Assembly (NCBI GenBank): GCA_050742535.1
Contig: JBOGIQ010000015.1
Span: 1-39,065, forward strand
Origin: Gp6-AA40 sp050742535
GTDB lineage: Bacteria; Acidobacteriota; Vicinamibacteria; Vicinamibacterales; UBA2999
Direction of reading: 5' to 3'
DNA: 39,065 bases
Made by a program: the position numbers and the translations under genes. Within the stretch, counting starts at the first letter, position 1, and each line of letters starts with the position of its first letter. Positions 31,412 to 39,065 of the stretch are shown in pieces. The notes beneath the pieces are model-generated. The model was not told where the DNA came from. It searched no databases and saw only the letters and a program-made list of their open reading frames with translations.

Positions 31412-31843
31412 TCAACACGGGGGCAATTTACGCATTGCCGTCCGAATATGCTCGAGCAACACGTCGGGGTCGCACGGCTTGGCCAGGAACGCGTCCGCTC
31501 CGGCGGCGGTGACGGCGGCGGCAGTCGGTGAAGAACACTGGGCGCTCAGTGCCAGCACCGGGACATCTGCCGTGCGCGAGTCCGCCTTGAGACGCTTGAG
31601 CGCCTCGGTACCGTCGACAATTGGCATCCATAAATCCATGAGGATGAGGTCGGGCGCGCGACTGAAGGCCTTCTGCATGGCCTGCTGTCCGTCGCGCGCT
31701 TCTTCTACGGCAAACCCCCAGAACGTCAACCACAATCGCCACAACTCGCGGACGTCGTCGGAATCATCGACAAGCAGTACTCGCTGAGGCCGGGGACGTT
31801 TTCGCCGTTCCACGCCAGCATTACCTGCAAAAACCGGGAACAT
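31412..31843 (-). CDS. Single-domain response regulator
   Basis: 143 residues. After a basic 20-residue start, the receiver has VLLVDDSDD, the phospho-acceptor in LILMDLWMPIVDG, a Ser at the switch position (VLALSAQ) and Lys in FLAKPC. No output domain follows, so it probably passes its signal by protein contact, as CheY or SpoF-type proteins do. It is divergent from the RsbRD_N histidine kinase at 31992, which has no receiver and may be its partner. It differs from the receiver at 7529-8209 in keeping a normal Asp at the phospho-site. Confidence 0.9.
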   Translation of the reverse strand: MFPVFAGNAGVERRKRPRPQRVLLVDDSDDVRELWRLWLTFWGFAVEEARDGQQAMQKAFSRAPDLILMDLWMPIVDGTEALKRLKADSRTADVPVLALSAQCSSPTAAAVTAAGADAFLAKPCDPDVLLEHIRTAMRKLPPC

Positions 31844-31991
31844 TCCCCGTGCGCGGCGAAGAGGCGTGGAGGGGCGTGTATACTCAACTCAACCGCGCTC
31901 CGCGGCCTGTTTCCACGACCAGTCGTTTCCGTGAACTGCTTCTGTCGGCGCTCGTTCCGCCGAAACAGATGCCATTGGCCCGGCTGACATC

Positions 31992-33167
31992 ATGATCTCG
32001 ACTGAATTCGGCGACATCATCGCGCAACGGATGCGGTCAGAGCATCAGATGCTGGCTGCGCGCTGGTTCGAGCGGCTCGTCGACCTTCTGCCGGTCGACG
32101 CCCGGGACGTCTTTCCAACCGAGAGCCTGCTGGATCACATCCCGGCGTTGATTGAGCAGATCAGCGCGTATCTTGCGCATCCGGAAGCGGACGCGATCGC
32201 GGCGAATACGGAAATATTAGCCAAGGCGCGTGAGCTCGGCGCATTGCGTCACGCGCAGCACGCGTCGTTGCACCAGCTGCTCCGCGAATACCAGGTCCTC
32301 AGCAGCGTGCTCGTCACCTTCGTGCTCGAGGAAATGGACCGTCTCGGCATCGCGCCACCGCCGTCCGCCGGTGTGATGCTGGTGTCGCGCCTGCATCACG
32401 CCGTCGACGTGCTCGCTCAGGCGACGGTGGAGGCGTTCGTGTCGCTCTACACGCGAACGATCGCCGAACAGAGCGACCGCCTGGAGCAGTTTACGCGCAT
32501 GGCCGCCCATGAGTGGCGGCAGCCGTTGGGAGCGTTGCAATTCGGCGTCAGCCTGTTGCAGCGGCCGCAACTGGACGCCGAGCGCAAACAGAAAGCGCTC
32601 GACATCGTCGAGCGTAACGTCGGGCGGTTGATCGACTTGACCCTGACGCTCGAGGCCGTCGCGCGCATGAACGACGCCACGGATAACGCGATCATGCAAC
32701 AGGTGCCCGTCGCGACGATCGCGACGGAAGCGGCGCGACAGCTGCGCGAGATGGCCGACTCACGAGGGGTGGAGATTCGCGTCGCCGACTCATTGCCTAC
32801 GCTGGTGGTCGATGTCGGCCGTCTGGAGCTCACGTTCCTCAATCTGCTGTCCAATGGGATCAAATACTCGGATCCGGCGAAACCGGCCCGTTACGTGGAA
32901 GTGACCGCGGATGGGGCCGATCGCGACAGCCATCGCATCCTCGTGCACGACAACGGCATCGGTATCCCGACCGATGCGCTGCAAACGATCTTTCGCCGAT
33001 TCTCCCGTGCGCATCGCGAACGCGGCGATGCCAGCGAAGTCGAAGGCATCGGCCTGGGCCTGTCGATTGTCGAAGACTGCGTGCTGGCGATGGGCGGAGG
33101 AATCGACGTCAGCTCGATGGAAGGCGAGGGGACGACATTCGTCATCACCCTGCCTGTCCGGAACTAG
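31992..33167 (+). CDS. Soluble histidine kinase with RsbRD N-terminal domain
   Basis: 391 residues, no membrane segment. Residues 1-155 (MLAARWFERLVDLLP, then ELGALRHAQHASLHQLLREY) match the RsbRD_N helical domain found in stress-signalling proteins of the stressosome type. The HisKA domain follows with FTRMAAHEWRQPLG (His173), then a HATPase_c domain: N box LTFLNLLSNGIKYS, G1 VHDNGIGIP, G2 GIGLGLSIVEDC and GEGTTFVITLP. The opposite gene 148 bases away is a single-domain response regulator. Kinases with RsbRD_N tend to sense through that domain, but the ligand is unknown. The 3-prime end is followed by tRNA-Pro on the other strand. Confidence 0.9.
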   Translation: MISTEFGDIIAQRMRSEHQMLAARWFERLVDLLPVDARDVFPTESLLDHIPALIEQISAYLAHPEADAIAANTEILAKARELGALRHAQHASLHQLLREYQVLSSVLVTFVLEEMDRLGIAPPPSAGVMLVSRLHHAVDVLAQATVEAFVSLYTRTIAEQSDRLEQFTRMAAHEWRQPLGALQFGVSLLQRPQLDAERKQKALDIVERNVGRLIDLTLTLEAVARMNDATDNAIMQQVPVATIATEAARQLREMADSRGVEIRVADSLPTLVVDVGRLELTFLNLLSNGIKYSDPAKPARYVEVTADGADRDSHRILVHDNGIGIPTDALQTIFRRFSRAHRERGDASEVEGIGLGLSIVEDCVLAMGGGIDVSSMEGEGTTFVITLPVRN

Positions 33168-33202
33168 CGATTTTCACCCTCTCGGGATGCCCCGCTGGAT
33201 TC

Positions 33203-33279
<77 letters not shown>

Positions 33280-33501
33280 TCGAACCATTATCCCACGTCA
33301 GGAATCTGCTGCCCGGCATGCCAGCGAAAACTCACACACTGTCCGGGACTGCTCGTGGCCGTTCCTTCCCGCCGTGGCCCGGCACACTCGTACGGCGGAC
33401 TGTGCCTCGCCGTCCTCAGGAGTTCGTCGTATACCTATCGCCGGTGTGAGCGTCCCTGGCGGAGGAGCCGGCCAGAGGCGCGGCAGACCACGGAGGCTAC
33501 G

Positions 33502-33782
33502 ATGCGGTTATTCAAGCATGCGTCGACGCTTGTTCTGCTGTTCGCGAACATGGGCATTCGCCCCTCGCCCTGCCTACGCCAGTGCGTGCGAGGCGATCAT
33601 TCAAAACTGCCCCGAGTGGGGGCGGTGAAGACATCGGCTGCTACCCGACGTTTTACTGCGACGCCGTTTACTCGTGTGCTGTCGAGTGGTGTGGAGAGTT
33701 CGGCATCGATTACTACTACTGCAGCAGCAACGGGGGCGCGTACGGCGGACCGCACGGCGAGCTCTATTGCGCCACCAGTTAG
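33502..33782 (+). pseudogene. Frameshifted small Cys-rich secreted peptide
   Basis: ATG 33502 lies six bases behind a strong GGAGG and begins a signal-peptide-like MRLFKHASTLVLLFANMG. In that frame the following sequence soon looks wrong. The next frame gives AYASACEAIIQNCPEWG, and after a G-run at about 33617-33621 the third frame gives GEDIGCYPTFYCDAVYSC, then WCGEFGIDYYYCSSN, ending at a TAG (33780-33782). Joined, these make a signal peptide and a short domain with eight or more Cys. Two frameshifts are needed, so it is either a decaying gene or carries sequencing errors at homopolymer positions. Each segment alone is too short to judge. Confidence 0.6.
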
Positions 33783-33861
33783 CGTGGGCGCGCGCGCCCG
33801 GCTCAGCGACGGCTGTGCTGGCGGGTGCGGCCAGCGCTAAGATGTTCCCCTCGAGGAATCG

Positions 33862-34698
33862 ATGACTCTCGATGTCTGCACGCGTCGATTCGTGGCCGCG
33901 GCAGCGACACTGACGCTGACGTTCGGCGTCGCTGTCTGGGGCCAATCGAAGGGAGAGCCGGCGGCACGGGATGCGGATGAGGCATTCGACGTTATTTCCG
34001 TCAAGCGTCATCCCGGAGAGCGTGCGCGCAATGCGTCCGCCATGCGTCCCGGAGGGCGATTTCAGTCGGAGTCATCTCTGCGGCAGCTGATTCGCTACGC
34101 GTATCAGCTGCAGCCATATCAGCGCGTCGTCGGATCGAGCGCGATTCTCGATCAACTGTTCGTTATCGAAGCCAGGGTCGCGCCCGAGCGCGTGCGGGGG
34201 CGTGACGGACACTTCCCCATGGTGCGGGCGTTGCTCCGCGACCGATTCAAGCTCCGCGTTCGATTCGAAGACGAGACGCAGACGGTCGCAGCGATCGTCA
34301 GGCGCGCAGATCGCCTCGGCCCGAATCTTCGCGCCTTGCCATACGATTGTGCCGCGCCGCGGCGCGAACCGAGCCCGGACCCTCCGCCCGCGCCCTGTGT
34401 GTTGACGATCATCGACGGCCGTCTGAAAGCGATCGTATCGAGCATGGAGGATTTTGCGCGCCGCCTGTCGTTGTCGGGCGGAGCCTTTGTCGATGCCACC
34501 GGCCTCACCGGACCGTTTCAAATCGAGATGCTGTTCGATCCGGCAAGCCTGAATGACAAATACGCGTCGGCGGCACCCAGTGAGTTCCCGTCGCTGGCGG
34601 ACGCCTTGCAAAAAGACCTCGGCCTTGGATTGGAAAACCGTCGACGGCCGGTACCGGTGCTGATCGTCGAACACGTCGAAGCGCCGACTGAGAATTAA
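33862..34698 (+). CDS. TIGR03435-family secreted protein
   Basis: 278 residues with a signal peptide (VAAAATLTLTFGVAVWGQ). Signature parts in order: FDVISVKRH (family: F-E-V-A-S-I-K), LRQLIRYAYQLQPYQRVVG, LDQLFVIEARV, MVRALLRDRFKLRVRFEDE, FVDATGLTGPFQIEMLFD, and the end LADALQKDLGLGLENRR, then VLIVEHVEAPTEN. TIGR03435 is a soil-associated family, abundant in Acidobacteria, whose function is not established. GAGGA upstream supports the ATG at 33862. It stands alone between the pseudogene and the esterase. Confidence 0.92.
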   Translation: MTLDVCTRRFVAAAATLTLTFGVAVWGQSKGEPAARDADEAFDVISVKRHPGERARNASAMRPGGRFQSESSLRQLIRYAYQLQPYQRVVGSSAILDQLFVIEARVAPERVRGRDGHFPMVRALLRDRFKLRVRFEDETQTVAAIVRRADRLGPNLRALPYDCAAPRREPSPDPPPAPCVLTIIDGRLKAIVSSMEDFARRLSLSGGAFVDATGLTGPFQIEMLFDPASLNDKYASAAPSEFPSLADALQKDLGLGLENRRRPVPVLIVEHVEAPTEN

Positions 34699-34739
34699 CG
34701 CGCCTGAACCGCCCGCCGCATGGCGAGGCTAAGGACGCG

Positions 34740-36050
34740 TCACGGAACCTCGACCTTCACCTCCGCAGCGTAGAGCATTGTCCGATCATGGTCGCGTGCG
34801 GCCCAGGCGAGCAGCGTCTCACGGCTTTTCGCAACGACGGTGTCATGGACGACCCGCCCGTTGACCGACACGCGGACGGGCGCCGCGAAATCGATGACGT
34901 CGGCGGACAGCAGCAGCGTGAACGCCGTGACCCCGCGCGTCTCGATGTCGAAGATGTTTCCGCGGCGTACCGCATCGACACGGCCTGACGGCCGCGGCCG
35001 GGCGAACAAGGTCATCTCGCGTCCGTTGCCCGCTTCGACGCGGTTCACGTCTGGAAGCGGACGATCGGACCCGCGCATGCCGAGTCTGTCGATCACGAGC
35101 CAGCGAAACCGGTTGTACCGGTCGGTGCGTTCAGTGGCCCACGACACGCGCTCGGGATGTGCCGCGCGCCGACGTCCGGCAAGAAACTGCTCGTAGCGCG
35201 GGCGTTCCTCCGCCCACCAGCTGACGTCGTGCCCGGCTTCCTCATACACCTGGAAGTCGATCGGGACGCCGCCGCGCCTGAACATCGCAATCATCGGCGC
35301 GACCGACGCGGCCGGATACAGCGGATCGCGGCCGCCGTTGACGGCACGCAGGGGACAGTTCACGAGGTTGCTGGAGAACAGCGTCCCGTCGGCATGGCTG
35401 TCCGGATTCGCCAGCACCAGCGGATGTCCGTTCAATGGAAGACAGGCGGCCCACAGCGTCGCCGCGCGCATCGCCAGAAAGTAGACGCCGGTGCCGCCAT
35501 CGGAGATGCCGGTGACGTAGATGCGCGACTCGTCGACGTTGTAGTCGTGCTTGACGCGATCGACGAGCTTGGCGATGTTCTCGACCTGACCGGACGTCCA
35601 CCACTCCGAGCCGGACCACGCGCGCGGATGCAGTACGAGCTCGCCCGCAATCGGGATGCGGTTCGTCAACGCCCGGGCGGGCGGATCGTTCGGTCCTGGA
35701 GCGGGACGGCCCACGCCGCCATGCAGCGCGACGCGCAGCGGCCACGAGCGCGACGGCACGTAGTCGGCGGGCACCTCCAGGACGTTGTCGAGCGCCAGGC
35801 CGCGATCGCCGGTCGGCAGGCTCACGCGCCCGGTTCGCGCCGGCCGATACTCGCGGCCGGCCTGCAACCGCCGTGCGAGGTCGTCATACGAGGCGCCCGA
35901 CGCGAGAACGCCCGAAACCGCCGCCGTGCGCCGTTCCACGGCTTCCGCCGACCAGAACCCGCGCAGCGCGGAATCCAGGTTCGCCGGCTGAGACTGAGCG
36001 CTCACCAGCACCGACGCGGCAAGAAGAACGGATGCAGCGGCCGTTCGCAT
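34740..36050 (-). CDS. Secreted esterase/peptidase-like alpha/beta hydrolase
   Basis: 436 residues, with a signal peptide (MRTAAASVLLAASVLVSAQ). The alpha/beta hydrolase core has LRVALHGGVG as oxyanion segment, ITGISDGG-type elbow (VTGISDGGTG, Ser as nucleophile), and YEEAGHDVSWW for the His. Between them AMRAATLWAACLPLNG is typical of PHB-depolymerase/feruloyl-esterase-like proteins. About 130 further residues form a strand-rich C-terminal domain (DIETRGVTAFTLLLSADV). Its start lies only 12 bases from that of the divergent matrixin-like gene, so their promoters must overlap or lie in each other's coding sequence. The substrate is unknown. Confidence 0.82.
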   Translation of the reverse strand: MRTAAASVLLAASVLVSAQSQPANLDSALRGFWSAEAVERRTAAVSGVLASGASYDDLARRLQAGREYRPARTGRVSLPTGDRGLALDNVLEVPADYVPSRSWPLRVALHGGVGRPAPGPNDPPARALTNRIPIAGELVLHPRAWSGSEWWTSGQVENIAKLVDRVKHDYNVDESRIYVTGISDGGTGVYFLAMRAATLWAACLPLNGHPLVLANPDSHADGTLFSSNLVNCPLRAVNGGRDPLYPAASVAPMIAMFRRGGVPIDFQVYEEAGHDVSWWAEERPRYEQFLAGRRRAAHPERVSWATERTDRYNRFRWLVIDRLGMRGSDRPLPDVNRVEAGNGREMTLFARPRPSGRVDAVRRGNIFDIETRGVTAFTLLLSADVIDFAAPVRVSVNGRVVHDTVVAKSRETLLAWAARDHDRTMLYAAEVKVEVP

Positions 36051-36062
36051 CAGGCTTATCTT

Positions 36063-36686
36063 ATGGCGATGAGGCTTGTCCTAGGGGCCGTCGCCGTCGC
36101 GACGATGACCGCGGCCGCGCAGACGCTGGCGCCACTGCAGCCGCTTTCGATGGGACGGGTGACGTACTTCATCGCCCAGGGAGACGCCGGATCAGAGTTC
36201 CGGAACACGGACATCGAGCTCGCCACGTGGGCGCTGCGAGCCTGGGAGAACGCGCTGGGCGGCACACTGCGGTTCGAGCAGGCGCCTGAGGACGAGGCCC
36301 TCGTCCGCGTCCATTGGGTGGCGCCGAACGTCGGCATGTACGGCGAGATGCGCCCGCTGCTCGTTCGCGGGCGCCGCGGCGCGGCGGTTTATATCCGGCC
36401 GGACACGAACGCGCTCGGCAACGACATCGCGCGGATGGCGAACGCCGACCCGCTCCTCCGCGAAACCATCGTCTACCTCACCTGCGTTCACGAGTTGGGA
36501 CATGCGCTCGGGCTCGAGCACACGGCGGCGTATGAAGACATCATGTACTTCTTCGGATATGGCGGCGACATCCCGGGATTCTTCACGCGGTATCGGAAGC
36601 AATTGAAGTCGCGCGCCGACATCGCAAAGCTGTCGGGCATCTCGCCCGACGATCTCAGACGCGTCCGCCAGTTGTATCCGAAATAG
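36063..36686 (+). CDS. Secreted matrixin-type metalloprotease
   Basis: 207 residues from ATG 36063 (or 36069). A signal peptide (MRLVLGAVAVATMTAAAQ) precedes the peptidase domain. IELATWALRAWENALG is the usual helix before the zinc site, which is complete: HELGHALGLEH (His143, Glu144, His147, His153). After it comes a short YEDIMYFFGYGG loop with the Met of the met-turn. No prodomain is seen, which is unusual for matrixins with a Cys switch. The start is 12 bases from that of the divergent esterase, and the 3-prime end overlaps the convergent PhzF gene by 32 bases (36655-36686). Confidence 0.85.
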   Translation: MAMRLVLGAVAVATMTAAAQTLAPLQPLSMGRVTYFIAQGDAGSEFRNTDIELATWALRAWENALGGTLRFEQAPEDEALVRVHWVAPNVGMYGEMRPLLVRGRRGAAVYIRPDTNALGNDIARMANADPLLRETIVYLTCVHELGHALGLEHTAAYEDIMYFFGYGGDIPGFFTRYRKQLKSRADIAKLSGISPDDLRRVRQLYPK

Positions 36687-37593
36687 CGGCGCGCGCCGGG
36701 ACGGCAAGGAACTCGCCGCGCGCGACGAGCACGGCTTCCCCGCCGATCTGTACATCCGTAATCGCATCCGGAATGCCGGTAATGGCCATGTGGATGCGGC
36801 TCGCGCGTCCCATCTTCACGCCCTGCGTGTTCACCATCCGCCGCGCGGCATCGCCCGACACGAGGCGATGCTGCACCAGGTAACACCCGAGCGGACCGGC
36901 GGCGCTTCCCGTCGCCGGGTCCTCGACGACCCCAAGAGCCGGCGCAAACATCCGGCTGTAGGTGGAGTCCGGCTTCAGCCGGATATCCTGCGCGAACAAC
37001 AGCATCGCCGGATGCGCGCGCGACAGACCCTGCAGCTCGAGATCGACCGCCTGCGGTGTGGCGCGATCGACGGTCTCTTGATCACGCAGCGGCACCAGCA
37101 GGTACGGCACGCCGCACGTCACCTCCTGGATCGGCAGGCCGGCTGCGAGGTCGCTCTCGTGAAGTCCGATTGCCCGTGCGACCGCATCCCGATCGGCAAC
37201 GGGAGGGCCAAACGAGGGAGGTTTCTGGGTCATCCACGCGAACTGCAGACGTCCGTTGTCCCACACCAGATCGACCGGGGTCGGGCCGACGTTCAAGCCG
37301 AACACGAACCGCTGGCGCGCCGGCTCGATCGCACCCACGTGCGCGAGCGCGAACGTGCTGCCGACGGTCGGATGTCCGGCCATCGGCATCTCCACGGCCG
37401 GCGTGAAGATGCGCATCCGGACGTCGGTGTCGGACCGCTCCGGCGGAAACACGAACGTCGTCTCGGAAAAATTGATCTCGCGTGCGATCGCCTGCATCTG
37501 GCCGGTCGTGAGGCCGCGCGCGTCCGGGAACACGGCGAGCTGGTTGCCGAGCAGAGGCGCGGCGGTGAAGACGTCGTAGTGGAGATAGTTCAC
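36655..37593 (-). CDS. PhzF-family isomerase/epimerase-like protein
   Basis: 312 residues from GTG 37593. Both halves of the PhzF fold are visible: YDVFTAAPLLGNQLAVF, the catalytic Glu in NFSETTFV (Glu45), AGHPTVGSTFAL, and in the second half VEDPATGSAAGPLGCYL. The family isomerises or epimerises acids with a diaminopimelate-epimerase-like fold; the substrate of this one cannot be told. The GTG overlaps the stop of the small acidic protein upstream (GTGA 37590-37593). Its 3-prime end runs 32 bases into the convergent matrixin gene. Confidence 0.9.
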   Translation of the reverse strand: MNYLHYDVFTAAPLLGNQLAVFPDARGLTTGQMQAIAREINFSETTFVFPPERSDTDVRMRIFTPAVEMPMAGHPTVGSTFALAHVGAIEPARQRFVFGLNVGPTPVDLVWDNGRLQFAWMTQKPPSFGPPVADRDAVARAIGLHESDLAAGLPIQEVTCGVPYLLVPLRDQETVDRATPQAVDLELQGLSRAHPAMLLFAQDIRLKPDSTYSRMFAPALGVVEDPATGSAAGPLGCYLVQHRLVSGDAARRMVNTQGVKMGRASRIHMAITGIPDAITDVQIGGEAVLVARGEFLAVPARAAISDTTGGRV

Positions 37594-37934
37594 TGCTTCG
37601 ACCGTAGGCGATGGCCGACGGCAAGCCCGACGTGGTACGCGCCCTCCTGTTGCAGCCACACGTGCCGTGCGTGGTTGTCGGCGAGCTCGACGATCAGCAT
37701 GCGCTTGTCCTCGGGCAGGGCGGCGGCAATCTCCTCCACCAGCTGTTCCTGCCGCTGGATGTCCACCGGCGCAAAGAGCTCGTCCTCGTGAATGGCTTGC
37801 AGTAGGTCCTCGTATTCGTCCTCGCACTGCTCCTCGGCGTCGGAAAACGACGGCACGTGGCGCAGCCGGCTATCGAGCTCGAGCTTCGCGGCGCAGCGGT
37901 TCGCCAGTTCGAGCAGTTCTTCAGAGGTAGGCAT
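37590..37934 (-). CDS. Small acidic protein
   Basis: 114 residues, very rich in Glu, Asp and Leu, mostly helical (EELLELANRCAAKLEL, then EEQCEDEYEDLLQAI, then EQLVEEIAAALPEDKRMLI). There is no signal peptide, membrane segment or metal site. It overlaps PhzF by GTGA and lies 16 bases behind the HemD-like gene, so the three form one operon. Function unknown; an adaptor or regulator of one of its neighbours is possible. Confidence 0.72.
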   Translation of the reverse strand: MPTSEELLELANRCAAKLELDSRLRHVPSFSDAEEQCEDEYEDLLQAIHEDELFAPVDIQRQEQLVEEIAAALPEDKRMLIVELADNHARHVWLQQEGAYHVGLAVGHRLRSKQ

Positions 37935-37950
37935 GGGGTGATTCTCCCAC

Positions 37951-38802
37951 TTAGACGCGTTTGCTCCGTAACGCGTCCGCGGCGCGCTCGGCTGCTTCGC
38001 GGACCAGGAAACCCATTTTGGGATGACTGGACTCCAGATCGATCGGGATGCCGCGCTGGCGCAGTTCTTCCGATGTCGTCGGACCGATCGAGCCGACGAC
38101 CATTCGCCGCAGGCCGGCAAGCACGCGATCGGCCAGCCCCAGCTCCTCGGCAACCTTCATCAGGTGCACAGCCTGTGTCGCGGTTGTAAACAGCACGACG
38201 TCGAGCGCGCCATCCGCGACGGCGCGCGCCGCTTTTCGCAGTGGCTCGACGTCGTCGGGCAGGGCCCATTGATAGACCGGTACCGGCGTCACCCTCGCGC
38301 CGCGCGACTCGAGACCTGCCAGCAGGTCCGGATTCGACGCGCCATACTCCTGCACCGCGACGTTCAACCCGTCGAGCGACAGCTCGGACTTCCGCTCGTC
38401 GAGCGCGGCCAGCAGCTCGCGCCAGGTGTTCGGTTCGGGCGCGGTGAGAAACACGGGCACGTCGATCTCGCGCATGACCGCGAGCGGCTTCGGCCCCCGG
38501 CAGACGACGACCGTGTCCTTCAGCGCCTCGATCAGCCTCTTGCGCGTGCCCTGCACGCGCTGGACGATGTCGAGCAGCACCCGCGACCCGACGCCGGTGA
38601 GCAGGATGACGACGTCGAACTCGCCGGCGATGAGATCGTCGATGAAGCGCACGGCCTCGGCGTTGGACTCGATCGGCACTTCGCGCATGGACGGCGCCAC
38701 GAGCGGCTCGCCGCCATACGAGGTCACGATCAGTCCCAGCTCACGCGCGCGCCGGCTTTCGAGCACCAGCACGCGCAGACCGTTGAAGGAAGGTTGTGCC
38801 AA
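37951..38802 (-). CDS. HemD-like uroporphyrinogen-III synthase-domain protein
   Basis: 283 residues with the two Rossmann-like halves of HemD: VLVLESRRARELGLIVTSYGG at the start, FDVVILLTGVGSRVLL, then RPGPKPLAV-like VVCRGPKPLAVMRE, and in the last third DVVLFTTATQAVHLM with VGSIGPTTSEELRQRGIP. Uroporphyrinogen-III synthase closes the tetrapyrrole ring in heme and cobalamin synthesis. No other heme gene is near, and the neighbours are a small acidic protein and PhzF, so a true HemD or a stand-alone family member with another role are both possible. HemD is typically about 250 residues, so the length fits. Confidence 0.8.
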   Translation of the reverse strand: MAQPSFNGLRVLVLESRRARELGLIVTSYGGEPLVAPSMREVPIESNAEAVRFIDDLIAGEFDVVILLTGVGSRVLLDIVQRVQGTRKRLIEALKDTVVVCRGPKPLAVMREIDVPVFLTAPEPNTWRELLAALDERKSELSLDGLNVAVQEYGASNPDLLAGLESRGARVTPVPVYQWALPDDVEPLRKAARAVADGALDVVLFTTATQAVHLMKVAEELGLADRVLAGLRRMVVGSIGPTTSEELRQRGIPIDLESSHPKMGFLVREAAERAADALRSKRV

Positions 38803-38828
38803 ATGCTGACTACTGCCCGGCGCGACGG

Positions 38829-38846
38829 GTCCGCCTGAAGGCGGAC
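38829..38846. repeat. Short palindromic hairpin, GTCCGCC-type
   Basis: GTCCGCC-TGAA-GGCGGAC, perfect 7-base stem. It lies just 1 base beyond the stop of the minus-strand PQQ-type gene (stop 38848-38850) and 26 bases before the HemD-like start at 38802. Identical to the copy at 7040-7057. Confidence 0.7.
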
Positions 38847-38847
38847 A

Positions 38848-39065
38848 CTACGAGCGGAGGGCGTAAACGAACAGGTTGTTTCCTGCCGACACCGCCACGT
38901 ACTGCCGGCCATTGACCGCGTACGTCATCGGGCCTGACGCAACCTGCCCGCCGACCATCGACCTCCACAGCAGGTTGCCCGTCCGGGCGTCGAGCGCGAA
39001 GAAGTACCCTTCGCGTCCACCGGCGAACACCAGATCGGTCGCCGTCGACAGCACACCGGAATCGG
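38848..39065 (-). CDS. PQQ-type beta-propeller dehydrogenase, C-terminal end (partial)
   Basis: Only the last 72 or so codons lie in the window, the 5-prime end being beyond 39065. The visible part (GREGYFFALDARTGNLLWRS, then GGQVASGPMTYAVNGRQYVAV, then AGNNLFVYAL) has the repeated tryptophan-docking blades of PQQ-dependent alcohol dehydrogenases: ALDARTGxLLW and Y-x-V-N-G-x-Q-Y. Such enzymes are periplasmic. The complete gene could also be a BamB-like beta-propeller. The stop is at 38848-38850. Confidence 0.75.
   Translation of the reverse strand, partial: DSGVLSTATDLVFAGGREGYFFALDARTGNLLWRSMVGGQVASGPMTYAVNGRQYVAVSAGNNLFVYALRS

Noticed and set aside
31866..31890. TATACT at 31879-31884 as a promoter of the kinase gene
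   Set aside because: A fair -10 but no -35 within 16-18 bases; too weak to list as a feature.

Overview
The window is a GC-rich stretch of a free-living, probably soil, bacterium. The best guess is Acidobacteriota, possibly class Vicinamibacteria. That rests on a protein recognisably of the soil-associated TIGR03435 family (33862-34698), a DUF6152-type secreted protein next to a large Trp-rich secreted protein (14358-16229), and short GTCCGCC...GGCGGAC hairpins just behind stop codons. These are recollections of family distribution, not database results. No rRNA, CRISPR array, transposase or prophage is visible. There is one tRNA gene, tRNA-Pro(UGG), with an encoded CCA end. Genes lie on both strands in tight operons, many with 4-base ATGA or GTGA overlaps.

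Region by region. 27-6396: two convergent cell-surface glycan operons. The plus-strand one is a GT87-like membrane transferase, a GtrB/ArnC-type polyprenyl-phosphate sugar synthase and a methyltransferase. The minus-strand one is a DPG-synthase-type GT2 and two large polytopic membrane proteins. 6497-9432: two small proteins (one a zinc ribbon), a receiver-PilZ protein whose phospho-acceptor Asp is Glu, and a sigma-54 activator without a sensor domain. 9433-9909: a 313-base nested inverted-repeat element with three internal hairpins. 9910-13236: a PDZ-less site-2 protease and a NarL-type two-component pair. 13362-16229: an isolated Flp-type pilin, a small hypothetical gene, and the secreted pair. 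16477-20024: a HEAT-like protein and an HD-GYP protein that appear to share an N-terminal module.

20368-29841 is the most unusual part: nine co-directional minus-strand genes with gaps of at most 11 bases or 4-base overlaps, behind a good sigma-70-like promoter. In order of transcription: a cholesterol-oxidase-like GMC flavoenzyme with a Cys cluster, an alpha/beta hydrolase with Cys in place of the nucleophile Ser, an acetoacetate-decarboxylase-fold protein, three small polytopic membrane proteins, a patatin lipase, an App1/DUF2183 phosphatase, and a membrane-anchored metallophosphoesterase. Together they look like a membrane lipid or sterol-like oxidation and remodelling pathway that I cannot match to a described system.

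30193-39065: an M15 peptidase with a lipoprotein, a single-domain response regulator divergent from an RsbRD_N histidine kinase, tRNA-Pro, a frameshifted Cys-rich secreted peptide, the TIGR03435 protein, a secreted esterase divergent (12 bases between starts) from a secreted matrixin-type protease, and a minus-strand group of a HemD-like protein, a small acidic protein and a PhzF-family protein. The window ends inside a PQQ-type beta-propeller gene.
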